From assembly GCF_000744375.1 (NCBI RefSeq), contig NZ_JQLU01000002.1:1-64000 (forward strand): a DNA stretch of 64,000 nt. The letters run 5' to 3'. Each line of letters begins with the position of its first letter. Positions within the stretch are counted from its first letter, which is position 1. Shown one piece after another: positions 16,895 to 25,063 of this stretch. Under the pieces are notes generated by a model. It did no database searches. It was given only the letters and a program-made list of their open reading frames with translations, and was not told the origin of the DNA. A program made the translations under genes and the position numbers. This DNA is from Carnobacterium gallinarum DSM 4847. GTDB lineage: Bacteria; Bacillota; Bacilli; Lactobacillales; Carnobacteriaceae.

Positions 16895-17744
16895 AATAAT
16901 ACCCCATTATTTGCTTTCTAAATTCAGACATAACTTTTTTAAAATTCATACTTTCAGATAAAAATAATTTATCTTGATATTCATTCTTCAGTTTAAAGGA
17001 AACGCTATGGGCTGCTCTTGATGTAACTAATATAACAAAATCGTAATTTTTAATCCCTCTAGGTTGATTAATTGCAGACTCAAAATTCACATGTTTTATT
17101 CTATATTCTGAATATAATCTTTCAATATCAGATTGGTTCCACTCACCTTCCATAAAAATGCCAAGACTTTTTCCTTTGATTCTTTCTTTGAAACTTTTTT
17201 CATATTCGGTTAATTTTTCAGATTTTCTCATTTGTAAGAGAGTTTCTTTAATATCAATCGTGTCTGATTGTAATGCAATATATTCTTTTTTTACTTCTCT
17301 TGCTAAATCTAAATTTTCTATGTCTTCTGCTGTTAAAACTTGATAGTTTTCATCTGATAATGCTATGAATAATTCCGGATCACCTGATAAAATACAATGC
17401 GTCCATGTTTTTATTTTATTTTTTTCAAAAAAATATTTACTATTATCTTTATCAAAACATTCATATTCATCGGCCCATGATTGATACCATTCGACTAAAG
17501 CTTTAAATAGATGCTCAATATTTCTAGAATTATTTTCTACTTCAAATCGAATTCTTTTAAAGTAATCATTTTCTCGGTCAGTAAATTTTTTATTAGTAAT
17601 TTCATCCAAATGAGCGCTCCCAATACCATCTTCAATTATTAATTCAGCACATTCAATTAGTTTTTCTAAGTCTTTAATTGAACGGTATAACAAAAATTTT
17701 ATTATTTTTAAATTATATTCATTTGTTACTTTTTCAACTTTCAA
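16884..17744 (-). CDS. Unknown protein with DUF2325-like C-terminal domain
   Basis: 286 residues. It starts at TTG with GTGAGG upstream. Residues 1-190 are helical and unrecognised. The last 90 residues look like a small Rossmann-type domain: GKSLGIFMEGEWNQSDIERL, then YDFVILVTSRAAHSVSFKLK, then DKLFLSESMNFKKVMSEF. The order strand - turn - helix, the V(I/V)(I/L)VT...AH/SH motif and the S-rich strand resemble DUF2325, a domain whose ligand is not established to my knowledge. It is first in a two-gene operon with the helical protein downstream. It could be a sensor that controls that partner. The similarity is by eye only. Confidence 0.6.
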   Translation of the reverse strand: MKVEKVTNEYNLKIIKFLLYRSIKDLEKLIECAELIIEDGIGSAHLDEITNKKFTDRENDYFKRIRFEVENNSRNIEHLFKALVEWYQSWADEYECFDKDNSKYFFEKNKIKTWTHCILSGDPELFIALSDENYQVLTAEDIENLDLAREVKKEYIALQSDTIDIKETLLQMRKSEKLTEYEKSFKERIKGKSLGIFMEGEWNQSDIERLYSEYRIKHVNFESAINQPRGIKNYDFVILVTSRAAHSVSFKLKNEYQDKLFLSESMNFKKVMSEFRKQIMGYYYDE

Positions 17745-17875
17745 TATAAAACCTCACTTAAAAAACAATTTACTTAATTAAATATTTTTATACACTGAAA
17801 CTTTATTTGATAGATAATTAAATGTAGTATACTCTATTTTTAGGACTTTTTTTGTAGGCAACTAAACTTTAAAGA

Positions 17876-18751
17876 CTAATTTCCATTTCTATCAACTACA
17901 CGAATTTCTCCCGATTTGTACACGTGATAATAAATATTTGTTGCCATACTCTGTAAAGCAGGATCATTTGGCTGTCCGTATACCATAAAATATTCACCTT
18001 GATCACTTACAGAAAATTGCATAGGGATATTTCCAGCGTTTTCAAAATCATTAATTACTAATTCTTTAGCTGTTTCTGCATCTATTTCAGATGATGAAGA
18101 ATTTTCTGATAATTGATTTAAATTCAATTGAGCATCAGGATATAATTCAGAAAATATATTTATCAAATCTTCATTATAGGTATCCTTTATTCCTAAATCA
18201 GCCCTATCATCATAAATTTTTTTGAATTGAGAATCTGGGATAAGATCTATTGCTGAGGGATTAGTTGAATATTTTTTCAATTCATTTCTTTCATCAATAT
18301 AATTAGAAAATGTCTCCATAGAAACGATTTTATTTTTTTTAGAAACTAGTGTAGCCAATTTATCTATATTTTTTTTTGAGTTATTTCTTAAAGTTTCAAA
18401 ACCATTACTATCCCCTATTATTAATTGATATTTACTTGTAGCTTCATCATACATTTCTTCTGCTTCAAGTTGTTGAGCTTCTTTAAATAAATTAATTTGT
18501 TTTATTAATGATTGCACTTCTTTATTTTCATATTTTTTAATATTTAGCTTTTCTAAAATAATTAAACCTTCATCGTATTTTTCAGATATAACTAATTCAA
18601 TTGCTCTATCTAATTCATTTATTTGCTCACTAGACTCTAGAGCACTGTTTTTAGTTATACTATCTTCCGTATCTTCTTTTTTTGAACATCCAGTTACTAA
18701 TAATAAAATTAAAATTGATATGGTAATAATTTTTTTCTGAGCATATCTCAT
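17876..18751 (-). CDS. Lipoprotein with TPR-like helices
   Basis: 291 residues with a lipoprotein signal: a positive start, a hydrophobic stretch and the lipobox LLLVTGC (Cys near residue 22). After it comes an acidic linker, a helical region with repeat-like spacing (about 45-135, AIELVISEKYDEGLIILEKL and similar), and a C-terminal small domain (about 205-291) ending YHVYKSGEIRVVDRNGN. AAAGGAG precedes the ATG. Expected on the outer face of the membrane. It is encoded just upstream of the unknown two-gene operon, with about 130 bases between them and no clear terminator, so co-transcription is possible. Confidence 0.75.
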   Translation of the reverse strand: MRYAQKKIITISILILLLVTGCSKKEDTEDSITKNSALESSEQINELDRAIELVISEKYDEGLIILEKLNIKKYENKEVQSLIKQINLFKEAQQLEAEEMYDEATSKYQLIIGDSNGFETLRNNSKKNIDKLATLVSKKNKIVSMETFSNYIDERNELKKYSTNPSAIDLIPDSQFKKIYDDRADLGIKDTYNEDLINIFSELYPDAQLNLNQLSENSSSSEIDAETAKELVINDFENAGNIPMQFSVSDQGEYFMVYGQPNDPALQSMATNIYYHVYKSGEIRVVDRNGN

Positions 18752-18942
18752 TAAAACTCTCCTTTTATATATCTATTATTTTAATTAAAGAACATATAAG
18801 TAAAATATTTAATTTCGTACAAGCTAATTATACGTCATTTTATTCATGGAAATATTCTATTAATAACGAAATTAATATATGACTTCTATAATGGAATGAC
18901 GGACAAGTTTTTCACTATAATCTATTAAGAGATTTTTTTAAT

Positions 18943-19137
18943 ATGGCAACTAAAAATAAAGCGACAAGATATTCCAAAGAATTTAGAGAATCCGTGATAT
19001 CCCTGAGCCAGACTGGTAGGTCAGTCAACTCACCATCTAAAGAATATAACGTGAGGACTCCTATGTCAAGTTTCAAAACAATAATGCCGATATTTCATAA
19101 ACATACTCTCCATTTTATAGGATATAGGGATGAATGA
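18943..19137 (+). pseudogene. 5' fragment of an IS3-family orfA
   Basis: MATKNKATRYSKEFRESVIS and SLSQTGRSVNS match the orfA start of the relic at 15783 (MPTKNITTRYSQKFRKSIIS). The bases before it (GACGGACAAG...ATAATCTATTAA) also match that element's left end. After about 40 codons the similarity stops. It is an abandoned transposon end, not a functional gene. Confidence 0.6.
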
Positions 19138-19138
19138 T

Positions 19139-19423
19139 TTACTTTGTTTTATACACAGTTCTCAACGCTTCCGGCATAGGATAAATCACTATGTTTTTTC
19201 TGACTCCCATTTCACTGATCTCAAACTCTTCATCTAACCAACGTTGTAATTCGGAGCGTTCAGTTGATTCAAAATAGACCTTACTACTAGTAATTCCAAT
19301 TTAAAATTTTTCGTCAATTTTTGGTTATCCTTCAGCAATCATTTTTTCTTTTATACCTATTTTTTCCAGATTTATTTTTAAAATATCCAAATATTGTCGA
19401 TCATATTTATTTGCTACTTTCAT
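19139..19423 (-). pseudogene. Hypothetical protein gene with two in-frame stops
   Basis: From an ATG at 19423 a 95-codon frame runs to a TAA at 19139 and is protein-like throughout (MKVANKYDRQYLDILKINLE ... YFESTERSELQRWLDEEFEI), but has TAA after MIAEG and again after IDEKF. Two point mutations would restore it. I do not recognise the family. The 19424-19652 stretch to its right is AT-rich with nothing I can name. Confidence 0.5.
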
Positions 19424-19652
19424 TTATTTTTTAAGTTCCGTAAATAGCATTGCGGCCTTTTAAAAATTATACACTTCGATCCCCTCATCTACTTTCTTAT
19501 TTTATTTTAAACTACATTAGCAACCTATAAAAAACAAATACAATCCTAAAATGACAACGAATTTCCCCAATCTGCAAATATTGATTGTTACTTTTATTTT
19601 TGATAGTTAGAAATGACTTTCTCAAATTTTTTTAACAAGCTACAAGCTATAA

Positions 19653-19690
19653 GATACACTATCAATATTTATAAGTTTTGACAGTGTATC
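19653..19690. repeat. Inverted repeat, candidate resolvase site
   Basis: GATACACTATCAA (19653-19665) is inverted as TTGACAGTGTATC (19678-19690), 12 of 13 positions matching. It lies about 190 bases upstream of a serine resolvase gene; half-sites of 12-13 bp facing each other are what resolvase dimers bind. Confidence 0.45.
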
Positions 19691-19769
19691 ATAAAAAATA
19701 GCATTTGTTCATAAATAATCAAACTACAGCATTTGACTGTACCATATTCCAATTGGATCAATCAAAAAA

Positions 19770-19810
19770 GGGTAGTCAAGAACTTATAAGTTGTTGACTA
19801 CCCCTTTTTT
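19770..19810 (+). terminator. Terminator-like palindrome, copy 1 of a repeated element
   Basis: GGGTAGTCAA (19770-19779) pairs with TTGACTACCC (19794-19803), with a self-complementary AACTTATAAGTT-like loop, then CTTTTTTT. Almost the same sequence recurs at 59594-59631. It may be a terminator carried with resolvase modules. Confidence 0.6.
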
Positions 19811-19881
19811 TATTGGTTTAATTGACCTGAGGGGTAGTCAGATACTCTATTCTGTATGTTTTTGTAAATGGAGGGAGAAAA

Positions 19882-20505
19882 TTGGCAATTTATGGGTATG
19901 CGAGAGTCTCGACTCTCGGTCAAGAATTAAAAGAACAAAAATCATTACTGAAGAAAAATGGTGCCGAAATAATTTTTTCGGAAAAAATGTCTGCCACAAA
20001 TCGAAGTGGAAGAAATGAACTAAAAAAATTGTTGGAATTAATTAAACCAGGTGATATAGTTTTAGTTAAGAAAATAGATCGTTTGGCAAGAAGTATCAGA
20101 GACTTAAGAATGATTGTAGATGAAATAATTGAAAAAGGTTCTTCAGTAATTTTTATCGACGACAAAATGGAATTTAATGGCGCTGAGAAATCTAGCCCAT
20201 TGCAAACCATGATGTTAAATATGCTAGGATCGTTTGCGGAGTTTGAACGTGACCTAATTGTAACTAGAACACAAGAGGGAAAGGCATACGCTAAAAAGAC
20301 CAATAAGAGCTATCGGGAAGGACGTCCAAAGGCAACACTCACGACCAGAAAAATGGAAGCCTACGAAAAATTAATGTCTGGTAAGAGTTATAAAGAAGTG
20401 GCTAAAGAGACTGAGATTAGTAAAAGTACGCTGCAAAGAATCAAACGCCAGGTGCAAGAAAATAAAAAAGAAGCTAGTACCTCAATAGCTCATGTGGAGG
20501 AATAA
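19882..20505 (+). CDS. Serine recombinase (resolvase/invertase family)
   Basis: 207 residues. The N-terminal catalytic domain begins IYGYARVST with the active Ser near residue 9, and LVKKIDRLARSIRDL and FAEFERDLI complete the core. The C-terminal HTH is SYKEVAKETEISKSTLQRIK. It starts at TTG with a GGAGGG box in front. It is probably a plasmid multimer resolvase or a transposon resolvase that has lost its transposase. The gene downstream is separated by 2 bases, so the two share a transcript. Confidence 0.9.
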   Translation: MAIYGYARVSTLGQELKEQKSLLKKNGAEIIFSEKMSATNRSGRNELKKLLELIKPGDIVLVKKIDRLARSIRDLRMIVDEIIEKGSSVIFIDDKMEFNGAEKSSPLQTMMLNMLGSFAEFERDLIVTRTQEGKAYAKKTNKSYREGRPKATLTTRKMEAYEKLMSGKSYKEVAKETEISKSTLQRIKRQVQENKKEASTSIAHVEE

Positions 20506-20507
20506 TT

Positions 20508-20749
20508 TTGGATATTAATTTAGGCAATATAGATAATCATTCAGCCATTTATAGAGTAGGGATAGGCGAGATAGTCACAGTAGTGTGGTTAGAATTTGAT
20601 GATGAAGGCAATTTTTATATAAAAATGAATCCGATATGGAAGATAGAATCAGCTCATTAGATAATGAATTAAAGCCAAAAATCAGGGCATTTATTGCGTC
20701 AACAAATGATCTTATTCATACAGCTTATTTGATTAAAAATAATAAATAA
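20508..20749 (+). pseudogene. Small gene after the resolvase, frameshifted
   Basis: TTG start behind GGAGG. The frame reads LDINLGNIDNHSAIYRVGIG ... EFDDEGNFYIK and then hits TAG at 20658-20660. One extra A in the A5 run of ATAAAAATG (near 20625) would continue NESDMEDRISSLDNELKPKI to a stop at 20747-20749, giving about 80 residues. The family is unknown. As written, only a 50-residue product is made. Confidence 0.5.
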
Positions 20750-20781
20750 AACCAAATAAACACAATTTTTAAGGAGAAAAT

Positions 20782-20861
20782 ATGCAAGTAGATATAGGGG
20801 ATAAAATTTCAGCTCATTCCATTCAGGCAAATAATGTTACTGGTAACGTAACAGCTATATT
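20782..20861 (+). pseudogene. Small gene cut by a Tn917-type end
   Basis: An AAGGAG box and ATG begin MQVDIGDKISAHSIQANNVT, and the frame runs straight into the 38-bp transposon end at 20862. It is the 5' stub of an interrupted gene in the same operon as the resolvase. Confidence 0.4.
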
Positions 20862-20899
20862 GGGGTCCCGAGCGCGCAGGGGGAATTTGTATCGATAAG
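20862..20899 (+). repeat. Tn917/Tn551-type terminal inverted repeat (solo)
   Basis: GGGGTCCCGAGCGC at the start and AATTTGTATCGATAAG at the end match the well-known 38-bp end of Tn917-like Tn3-family transposons. It opens rightward. A decayed resolvase gene lies at 21221-21810, but no transposase or second end in the opposite orientation follows, so this is the remnant of a mostly deleted transposon. The 20900-21220 stretch after it holds no gene I can support. Confidence 0.75.
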
Positions 20900-21220
20900 G
20901 AATTTATTGGTGACCTGTGTTGTTATTTTTGTCCAATAAGAAATCAATTTATCATTGCCATTAGGCCAAAAAATCAACACTACCAAGTCATAGAAACATA
21001 ATAAACTGTAGTTTCTATATTTAACTATAGTTTTTTATGCAACTATTGAATCTGAATTACATGTATTTGCTATAAAATCACGAAAATAATTAGGACCTCA
21101 ACACCTAATATCATTGGCGAAAAATCCCTCGATTTCTCAACGACTGGTCCCTTTTAGAGGGAGAAATAGGGTTGTTTTACGTAATCGCTTCACTGATTTT
21201 CAGAATACGTTGTCAATGGT

Positions 21221-21810
21221 TTAGGGGTTTTTTCCATTCTTTTCATCTTCCTTCATTTTATCCAGATAGCGATATATTGTGGTTCTAGAAACGTTCCATT
21301 TTTCAGCAATTGTTTTTATGGGCGTCTTGTTGTCTACCAAAGTTTTAAGCAAAATTAAATCTTGTCTTGAGTAGTTAATTTCTCAGGTCGACCACCAAAT
21401 CTACCTCTTGCTCTTGCTGCAGCTCTGCCAGCCGAAGAACGTTCTAAAATCAAATTACGTTCAAATTCTGCGAATGCTGCAAATAAGTGGAAAATTAATT
21501 GACCGGTTGAACTTGATTTATCCATTGTAATATTTTCTTGTATGCTATGAAAACTCACCCCACGATCATTTAGTTTATTTACTATGGAAATTAGATCTTC
21601 CATATTTCTACCCAATCGATCTAATCTCCAAACAACAATTGAATCTCCTTCTCGTGCAAAATCAATTGCCGATTCCAAACCAGGTCGTTTATTTTTTGCA
21701 CCACTTATATAATCAGTAAAAATCTTTTCACATCCAAAAGATTTCAAACTGTCTTCTTGTAAATCTAAATTCTGTAATCCAGTTGAAACACGTGCATATC
21801 CAATATTCAA
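21221..21810 (-). pseudogene. tnpR: Tn917-type resolvase TnpR, frameshifted near its end
   Basis: The catalytic domain is intact: NIGYARVSTG with the active Ser, VVWRLDRLGRNMEDL, FAEFERNLILERS. After RPEKLTTQDKI a stop appears; in another frame the HTH continues (PIKTIAEKWNVSRTTIYRYL) to a TAA at 21221. One extra A at about 21360 would join the frames and give about 196 residues, the normal size. The truncated product lacks the DNA-binding domain. Confidence 0.8.
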
Positions 21811-22098
21811 AATTATCTTCTCCTTCTTTTCCTAACTATTGTACCATAACTTTAATCAGACAGTTTAATTGAACATAGATTTTATTACGGCTTTCTGAAC
21901 ACATAATTAAACTAAATCATCAACAATTAGACAAAAAATCAGAGTGTACAGAAAAGGACCATTTTCTGGACACTGCTATTCCTTTTTCCAACACGCGTAA
22001 AATTTATACTAAAAAATCTACGAGCAGTCTTGCTACCTTCATAATAGACACATGTCCATTATCGATAAATCAATATTTTTTAAAGATCCATTACTTTT
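21811..22098. other. Upstream region of tnpR, probable res site
   Basis: Gene-free. It includes GACACATGTCCATTATCGATAA near 22045, whose TATCGATAA echoes the transposon ends and whose palindromic pieces resemble resolvase-binding subsites, plus GGACCATTTTCTGGACA near 21957. Function is inferred from position upstream of a resolvase. Confidence 0.35.
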
Positions 22099-22149
22099 CC
22101 TTTTTATCTTTACTTTACATTTCAAAAAAGTAAAGTAAAGATAAAAAGG
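22099..22149. promoter_or_regulatory. 20-bp inverted repeat, operator copy 1
   Basis: CCTTTTTATCTTTACTTTAC (22099-22118) is perfectly inverted at 22130-22149. It shares its core (ATCTTTACTTTAC / GTAAAGTAAAGAT) with the operator in front of the HTH gene at 23094. It is followed by GGAG and CACATG, exactly as at that gene, but here the ATG opens only a 20-codon hydrophobic frame (MYLAVFFLTVFFQILFLLKI, 22158-22220) antisense to the next gene. Confidence 0.6.
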
Positions 22150-22179
22150 AGAGCCACATGTATTTAGCTGTCTTTTTCC

Positions 22180-22377
22180 TTACTGTATTTTTTCAAATTC
22201 TGTTTCTTCTAAAAATTTAATATCAATCAAACCGTCCAAGCTTTGTGCTTCATAGTAGAGCTTTTTAGGGAGGAATCTACGGTCAATATGAGTGACTCGA
22301 TAAGGATTTTCTATTAGGTAATCTCCTTCCTCTGTATAGATACGAATAAAATCATTTACTTTTGCTTTTTCCTTCAT
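22180..22377 (-). CDS. Small hypothetical protein, 65 residues
   Basis: Starts at ATG 22377 with GGGGAAAG upstream. The sequence (MKEKAKVNDFIRIYTEEGDY ... HIDRRFLPKKLYYEAQSL) looks like a small beta-rich soluble protein. A longer open frame extends upstream to 22752, but that part crosses the GC-rich repeat-bounded block and does not look protein-like. The family is unknown. Confidence 0.6.
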   Translation of the reverse strand: MKEKAKVNDFIRIYTEEGDYLIENPYRVTHIDRRFLPKKLYYEAQSLDGLIDIKFLEETEFEKIQ

Positions 22378-22391
22378 TTTTTTCTTTCCCC

Positions 22392-22740
22392 TTTCGTTTT
22401 GTGTCGGCCCAGCGGGAGCGAAAAGCTGAATTTTTTCCGTTTTGTTGGCCAGCCAGTCACCTCGAGGCATTAAAGGGAATCCAGAAAAAAGAGTCCCTTG
22501 CCGCTTCAGCGGGTAGGGACTCTTTAGCCAAAAAATTTTTCGGACGGGACCGGAACAGCGTGGAGAGGACGGAGGAAAAACTTTTTGCGATTCTTGATTC
22601 GCTTTTCTGTTCCCGGATAGCAGCATGTGGGACCGCAGGGAGGGCTCCCGCCTGTCGATTGCCGTGGAACAGTCCGAAGAGGTAAAGCCCTGATCCGGCC
22701 GCGCCGGATTGCCTAGGGCATATGGCGACACAAAACGAAA
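22392..22740 (-). ncRNA. GC-rich block bounded by inverted repeats; candidate structured RNA
   Basis: 349 bp, clearly richer in GC than its surroundings, framed by a perfect 15-bp inverted repeat TTTCGTTTTGTGTCG (22392-22406, complement at 22726-22740). Read on the minus strand it starts with nested stems (GCCC...ATCCGGC/GCCGGAT...GGGC, 22687-22719) and contains a strong terminator (22485-22525). No convincing reading frame fills it. It could be a transcribed structured RNA, a small non-autonomous mobile element, or a single-strand origin. The class is not recognised. Confidence 0.4.
22485..22525 (-). terminator. Strong terminator inside the GC-rich block
   Basis: On the minus strand AAAGAGTCCCT (22525-22515) pairs with AGGGACTCTTT (22498-22488), with an inner CCGC-TTCA-GCGG type stem-loop, followed by a T6 run. 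This is a textbook Rho-independent terminator, meaning something is transcribed leftward through 22740-22525. Confidence 0.75.
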
Positions 22741-22801
22741 AAAGATCTCCATAAACGGATTTCTAGAAAGTAGTTTTTAATTTTTAACGACACAATAACG
22801 C

Positions 22802-23011
22802 CTAATCAAACATTCCCAGATTGCTATAGTCGTCCTCAATACTGAAGTAAAAAAATGAATTGGGGTGTTCATCATGACCGAGAAACGTGAAATTTTGAAG
22901 AACATGATAAGGCGAACTGTACTCGACCATTTTTACCAAAACCTCTCTATCATAACCAACAGTTTTCCCGATTTCTCCTACATTAAGCTGAGTGAAGATG
23001 CTACTGGGCAC
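22802..23011 (-). CDS. Hypothetical fragment, 69 residues
   Basis: Minus-strand frame from a GTG with no ribosome site, reading SIFTQLNVGEIGKTVGYDRE ... HVLQNFTFLGHDEHPN. It looks protein-like and may be the 3' remainder of a longer gene cut at the operator-like repeat (a TAA lies just upstream at that repeat). It is divergent from the HTH gene. The family is unknown and expression is doubtful. Confidence 0.35.
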   Translation of the reverse strand: MPSSIFTQLNVGEIGKTVGYDREVLVKMVEYSSPYHVLQNFTFLGHDEHPNSFFYFSIEDDYSNLGMFD

Positions 23012-23034
23012 AAAATCCAGTATTCTGTCTTTTT

Positions 23035-23077
23035 TTTATCTTTACTTTACTTTAAAATATGGTAAAGTAAAGATAAA
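23035..23077. promoter_or_regulatory. 16-bp inverted repeat, operator copy 2
   Basis: TTTATCTTTACTTTAC (23035-23050) is perfectly inverted at 23062-23077, directly before the ribosome site of the HTH gene at 23094. Copy 1 at 22099 has the same core. A partial third copy (TTTATCTTTAC ... GTAAAGTAAAG, 23668-23702) covers the end of that gene. It is most likely the autoregulatory operator. Confidence 0.65.
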
Positions 23078-23093
23078 TGAGAGGGGGAGTCAC

Positions 23094-23705
23094 ATGTTAA
23101 ACGTCTCTGAAGTACTCACCATTCTTGAAAAAGAAGGCCTGACGAGTTCTAGACAAGTTGTATTGCGTTGGATTCGTCAAGGAGACTTGCCAGCTGTACA
23201 AAAGACTCGGAAAGAAGGCTATCAGGTGGCGCAATCAGACCTCGATGAATTTATCGCAAGGAAAAAAGAAACAGCTGCAAGCACCGAATCCGCCGTACAG
23301 ATAACCAATGACTATCGAGCAGGCTACCAGGCAGCCATAAAAGATCTGTTGGAGAAAGCTATGGTGAGCGGGTCCGGAGACCTTTTTCTTTTCAGGAAAA
23401 ATGTCAGTATCCCGATCCATTTAGCTGATTTCAAGGAAATGGCAGCGAGAAATTTCTCTACAGGGAAAAACAACACCTTCTATCAAACCGCCATTAAAAA
23501 TCTCTTTCACCCATTCGGACGGAAGACACCGGAGAACGTCATCTATGTCTATCCTTTGGGAGATTATTATAAATTAGCCAACCTGATTATCAGTAAAGAA
23601 GAATTGTCTGATTTCATGAAAGAAATGGATTTGGAAGGTGCCAGTCTTTCTGATGTTTTCGCGCGCCTTTATCTTTACTATCTGACTTCAGGTAAAGTAA
23701 AGTAA
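23094..23705 (+). CDS. HTH regulator with excisionase-type DNA-binding domain
   Basis: 203 residues. The first 55 form a MerR/excisionase-like winged HTH (LNVSEVLTILEKEGLTSSRQ, VVLRWIRQGDLPAVQ, GYQVAQSDLDEFI). The middle (about 75-95) is a short helical part, and the last 100 residues are an unrecognised domain. GAGAGGGGGA precedes the ATG; an open frame upstream to 22992 crosses the operator and is not coding. The inverted-repeat operator immediately upstream, repeated twice more nearby, suggests it regulates itself and its neighbours. It is possibly a plasmid copy or partition regulator. Confidence 0.75.
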   Translation: MLNVSEVLTILEKEGLTSSRQVVLRWIRQGDLPAVQKTRKEGYQVAQSDLDEFIARKKETAASTESAVQITNDYRAGYQAAIKDLLEKAMVSGSGDLFLFRKNVSIPIHLADFKEMAARNFSTGKNNTFYQTAIKNLFHPFGRKTPENVIYVYPLGDYYKLANLIISKEELSDFMKEMDLEGASLSDVFARLYLYYLTSGKVK

Positions 23706-23854
23706 GAAATCCTTCCATTGATTCAGACAAAAAGGGGTTTTTGGGACGTTTTATCCTTCTATTCAGAAAAAACACGTCCGAAATAACGCATTTTAAGGTG
23801 ATTTCAGATTTATTTTGCCGGTAAGCCATCATTAAGAAATGAAAGGGTGATTTC

Positions 23855-24112
23855 ATGATTGACTATCGTTACCAAACCTTCCTAGTTTTAGCGGATTCCT
23901 TAGACTATGCAAAGGTTGAGGAAGAACTGTGCCTATCAAAACCAGCGATTACGCAGCATATCCACTATCTCGAAACGGATTTGGAAGTTACATTATTCCA
24001 GAACCAGGGTGGCAATTTGGTACTTACCAAAAAAGGACAATTACTGAAAAACCGTTTGGTTGTCATCAATGATCACATTGATGATTTATTACGCTCATTG
24101 GCCAGTAAATAG
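23855..24112 (+). CDS. Short LysR-type HTH protein
   Basis: 85 residues corresponding only to the N-terminal DNA-binding part of LysR regulators (FLVLADSLDYAKVEEELCLS, KPAITQHIHYLETDLEVTLF, LVLTKKGQLL). The 200-residue ligand domain is absent, and the frame ends cleanly after a helix. It may be a truncated regulator or a stand-alone small HTH protein. GAAAGGGTGA precedes the ATG. It begins a rightward group of unknown genes. Confidence 0.7.
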   Translation: MIDYRYQTFLVLADSLDYAKVEEELCLSKPAITQHIHYLETDLEVTLFQNQGGNLVLTKKGQLLKNRLVVINDHIDDLLRSLASK

Positions 24113-24234
24113 CTCCTAATCCTGAATAACTAAAACAAACTGTCTTTCGTGATTATAGACATTTTTGTTTAACAAGATGCGGTATAATACTAGCATAGAA
24201 TTTAGCTCAAATGTGATGAGGAGGCAATAACGAG

Positions 24235-24627
24235 ATGGACGTTCAATACAACAATCATATATATAGCAATAGCGCCTTATGGTCCGCGCTACAAGCAGAA
24301 GGTATTATCAGCGATCAGTATGCCATTGTAGAAATATGGATAGGAGAGTCCCCATACAAAATTGTCAAAGCGACGGAAGCCGAGCAAATCATGCAACAGA
24401 TAGTCCTTGAACAGCTGGAGGGATTCGATCCATTTACCCGTGAGGATGTCTATTTAGGGGATTATTATGCAGATAATGTGGTATATGACCAAGAAACATA
24501 TATATTAGACTATGAATCCATATTTAGCCCTACCTATTCAGATACTGCTAAAAGAAAAATAGAAGAACTGATTGAAGCAATAAATGCCAAAATAGGTCCT
24601 TGTTGTGAAATACAGGATGACTTTTGA
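24235..24627 (+). CDS. Hypothetical acidic protein, 130 residues
   Basis: Strong GAGGAGG site before the ATG. The protein is acidic and rich in Tyr and Asp (VYLGDYYADNVVYDQETYIL), soluble, with no motif I recognise. A TATAAT-type -10 box lies near 24182. The next gene starts 19 bases after its stop, so the two form an operon. Confidence 0.65.
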   Translation: MDVQYNNHIYSNSALWSALQAEGIISDQYAIVEIWIGESPYKIVKATEAEQIMQQIVLEQLEGFDPFTREDVYLGDYYADNVVYDQETYILDYESIFSPTYSDTAKRKIEELIEAINAKIGPCCEIQDDF

Positions 24628-24646
24628 ATAGAAATGAGGGGAAAAT

Positions 24647-24976
24647 ATGTACAACGACAATTACACAGAGCTACTTATTAAGGACAAGACCAGTGAAACC
24701 GATGTTGAGCGTAAAGCTCTGTTTCTTATCTTCTCAACTGACGACTTATACAGAAAAGTGACGCACCTATATGATTTCAAGGAACACTCTATTAAACCGG
24801 AATCCCTAGAAAATGGAGAAGTAGACTTAAGCAGCAGCTCACGCAAATTAGTTTTGGCGGCATTTAATTTATACAATGGACACTACAAAGCCGATTTATG
24901 TGATACCTTCGCTGGCCTTGACGACGAAAACTTCGACTTAATGATCCAAGCCATAAAAATTCGATTCAACAAATGA
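24647..24976 (+). CDS. DUF6075-like protein
   Basis: 109 residues. ALFLIFSTDDLYRKVTHLYD, then DLSSSSRKLVLAAFNLYNG and DDENFDLMIQAIKIRF match my memory of DUF6075, a small helical family common on Gram-positive plasmids and conjugative elements. Its role is unknown. GAGGGG precedes the ATG. It is second in an operon with the acidic protein at 24235. Confidence 0.6.
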   Translation: MYNDNYTELLIKDKTSETDVERKALFLIFSTDDLYRKVTHLYDFKEHSIKPESLENGEVDLSSSSRKLVLAAFNLYNGHYKADLCDTFAGLDDENFDLMIQAIKIRFNK

Positions 24977-25063
24977 TACTAGCAATTTAAATTTATTTAG
25001 AAGCTATTATGTCTTCATTTGATATAAGAATTACAAAAATAAAAAAACGGATGGTGACAATTT

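Noticed and set aside
22380-22752. Long minus-strand ORF extension of the 65-residue gene
   Set aside because: It crosses the inverted-repeat GC-rich block and a strong terminator, and the translated sequence is low-quality (many Arg/Pro/Ser, no domain); the real start has its own ribosome site at 22377.
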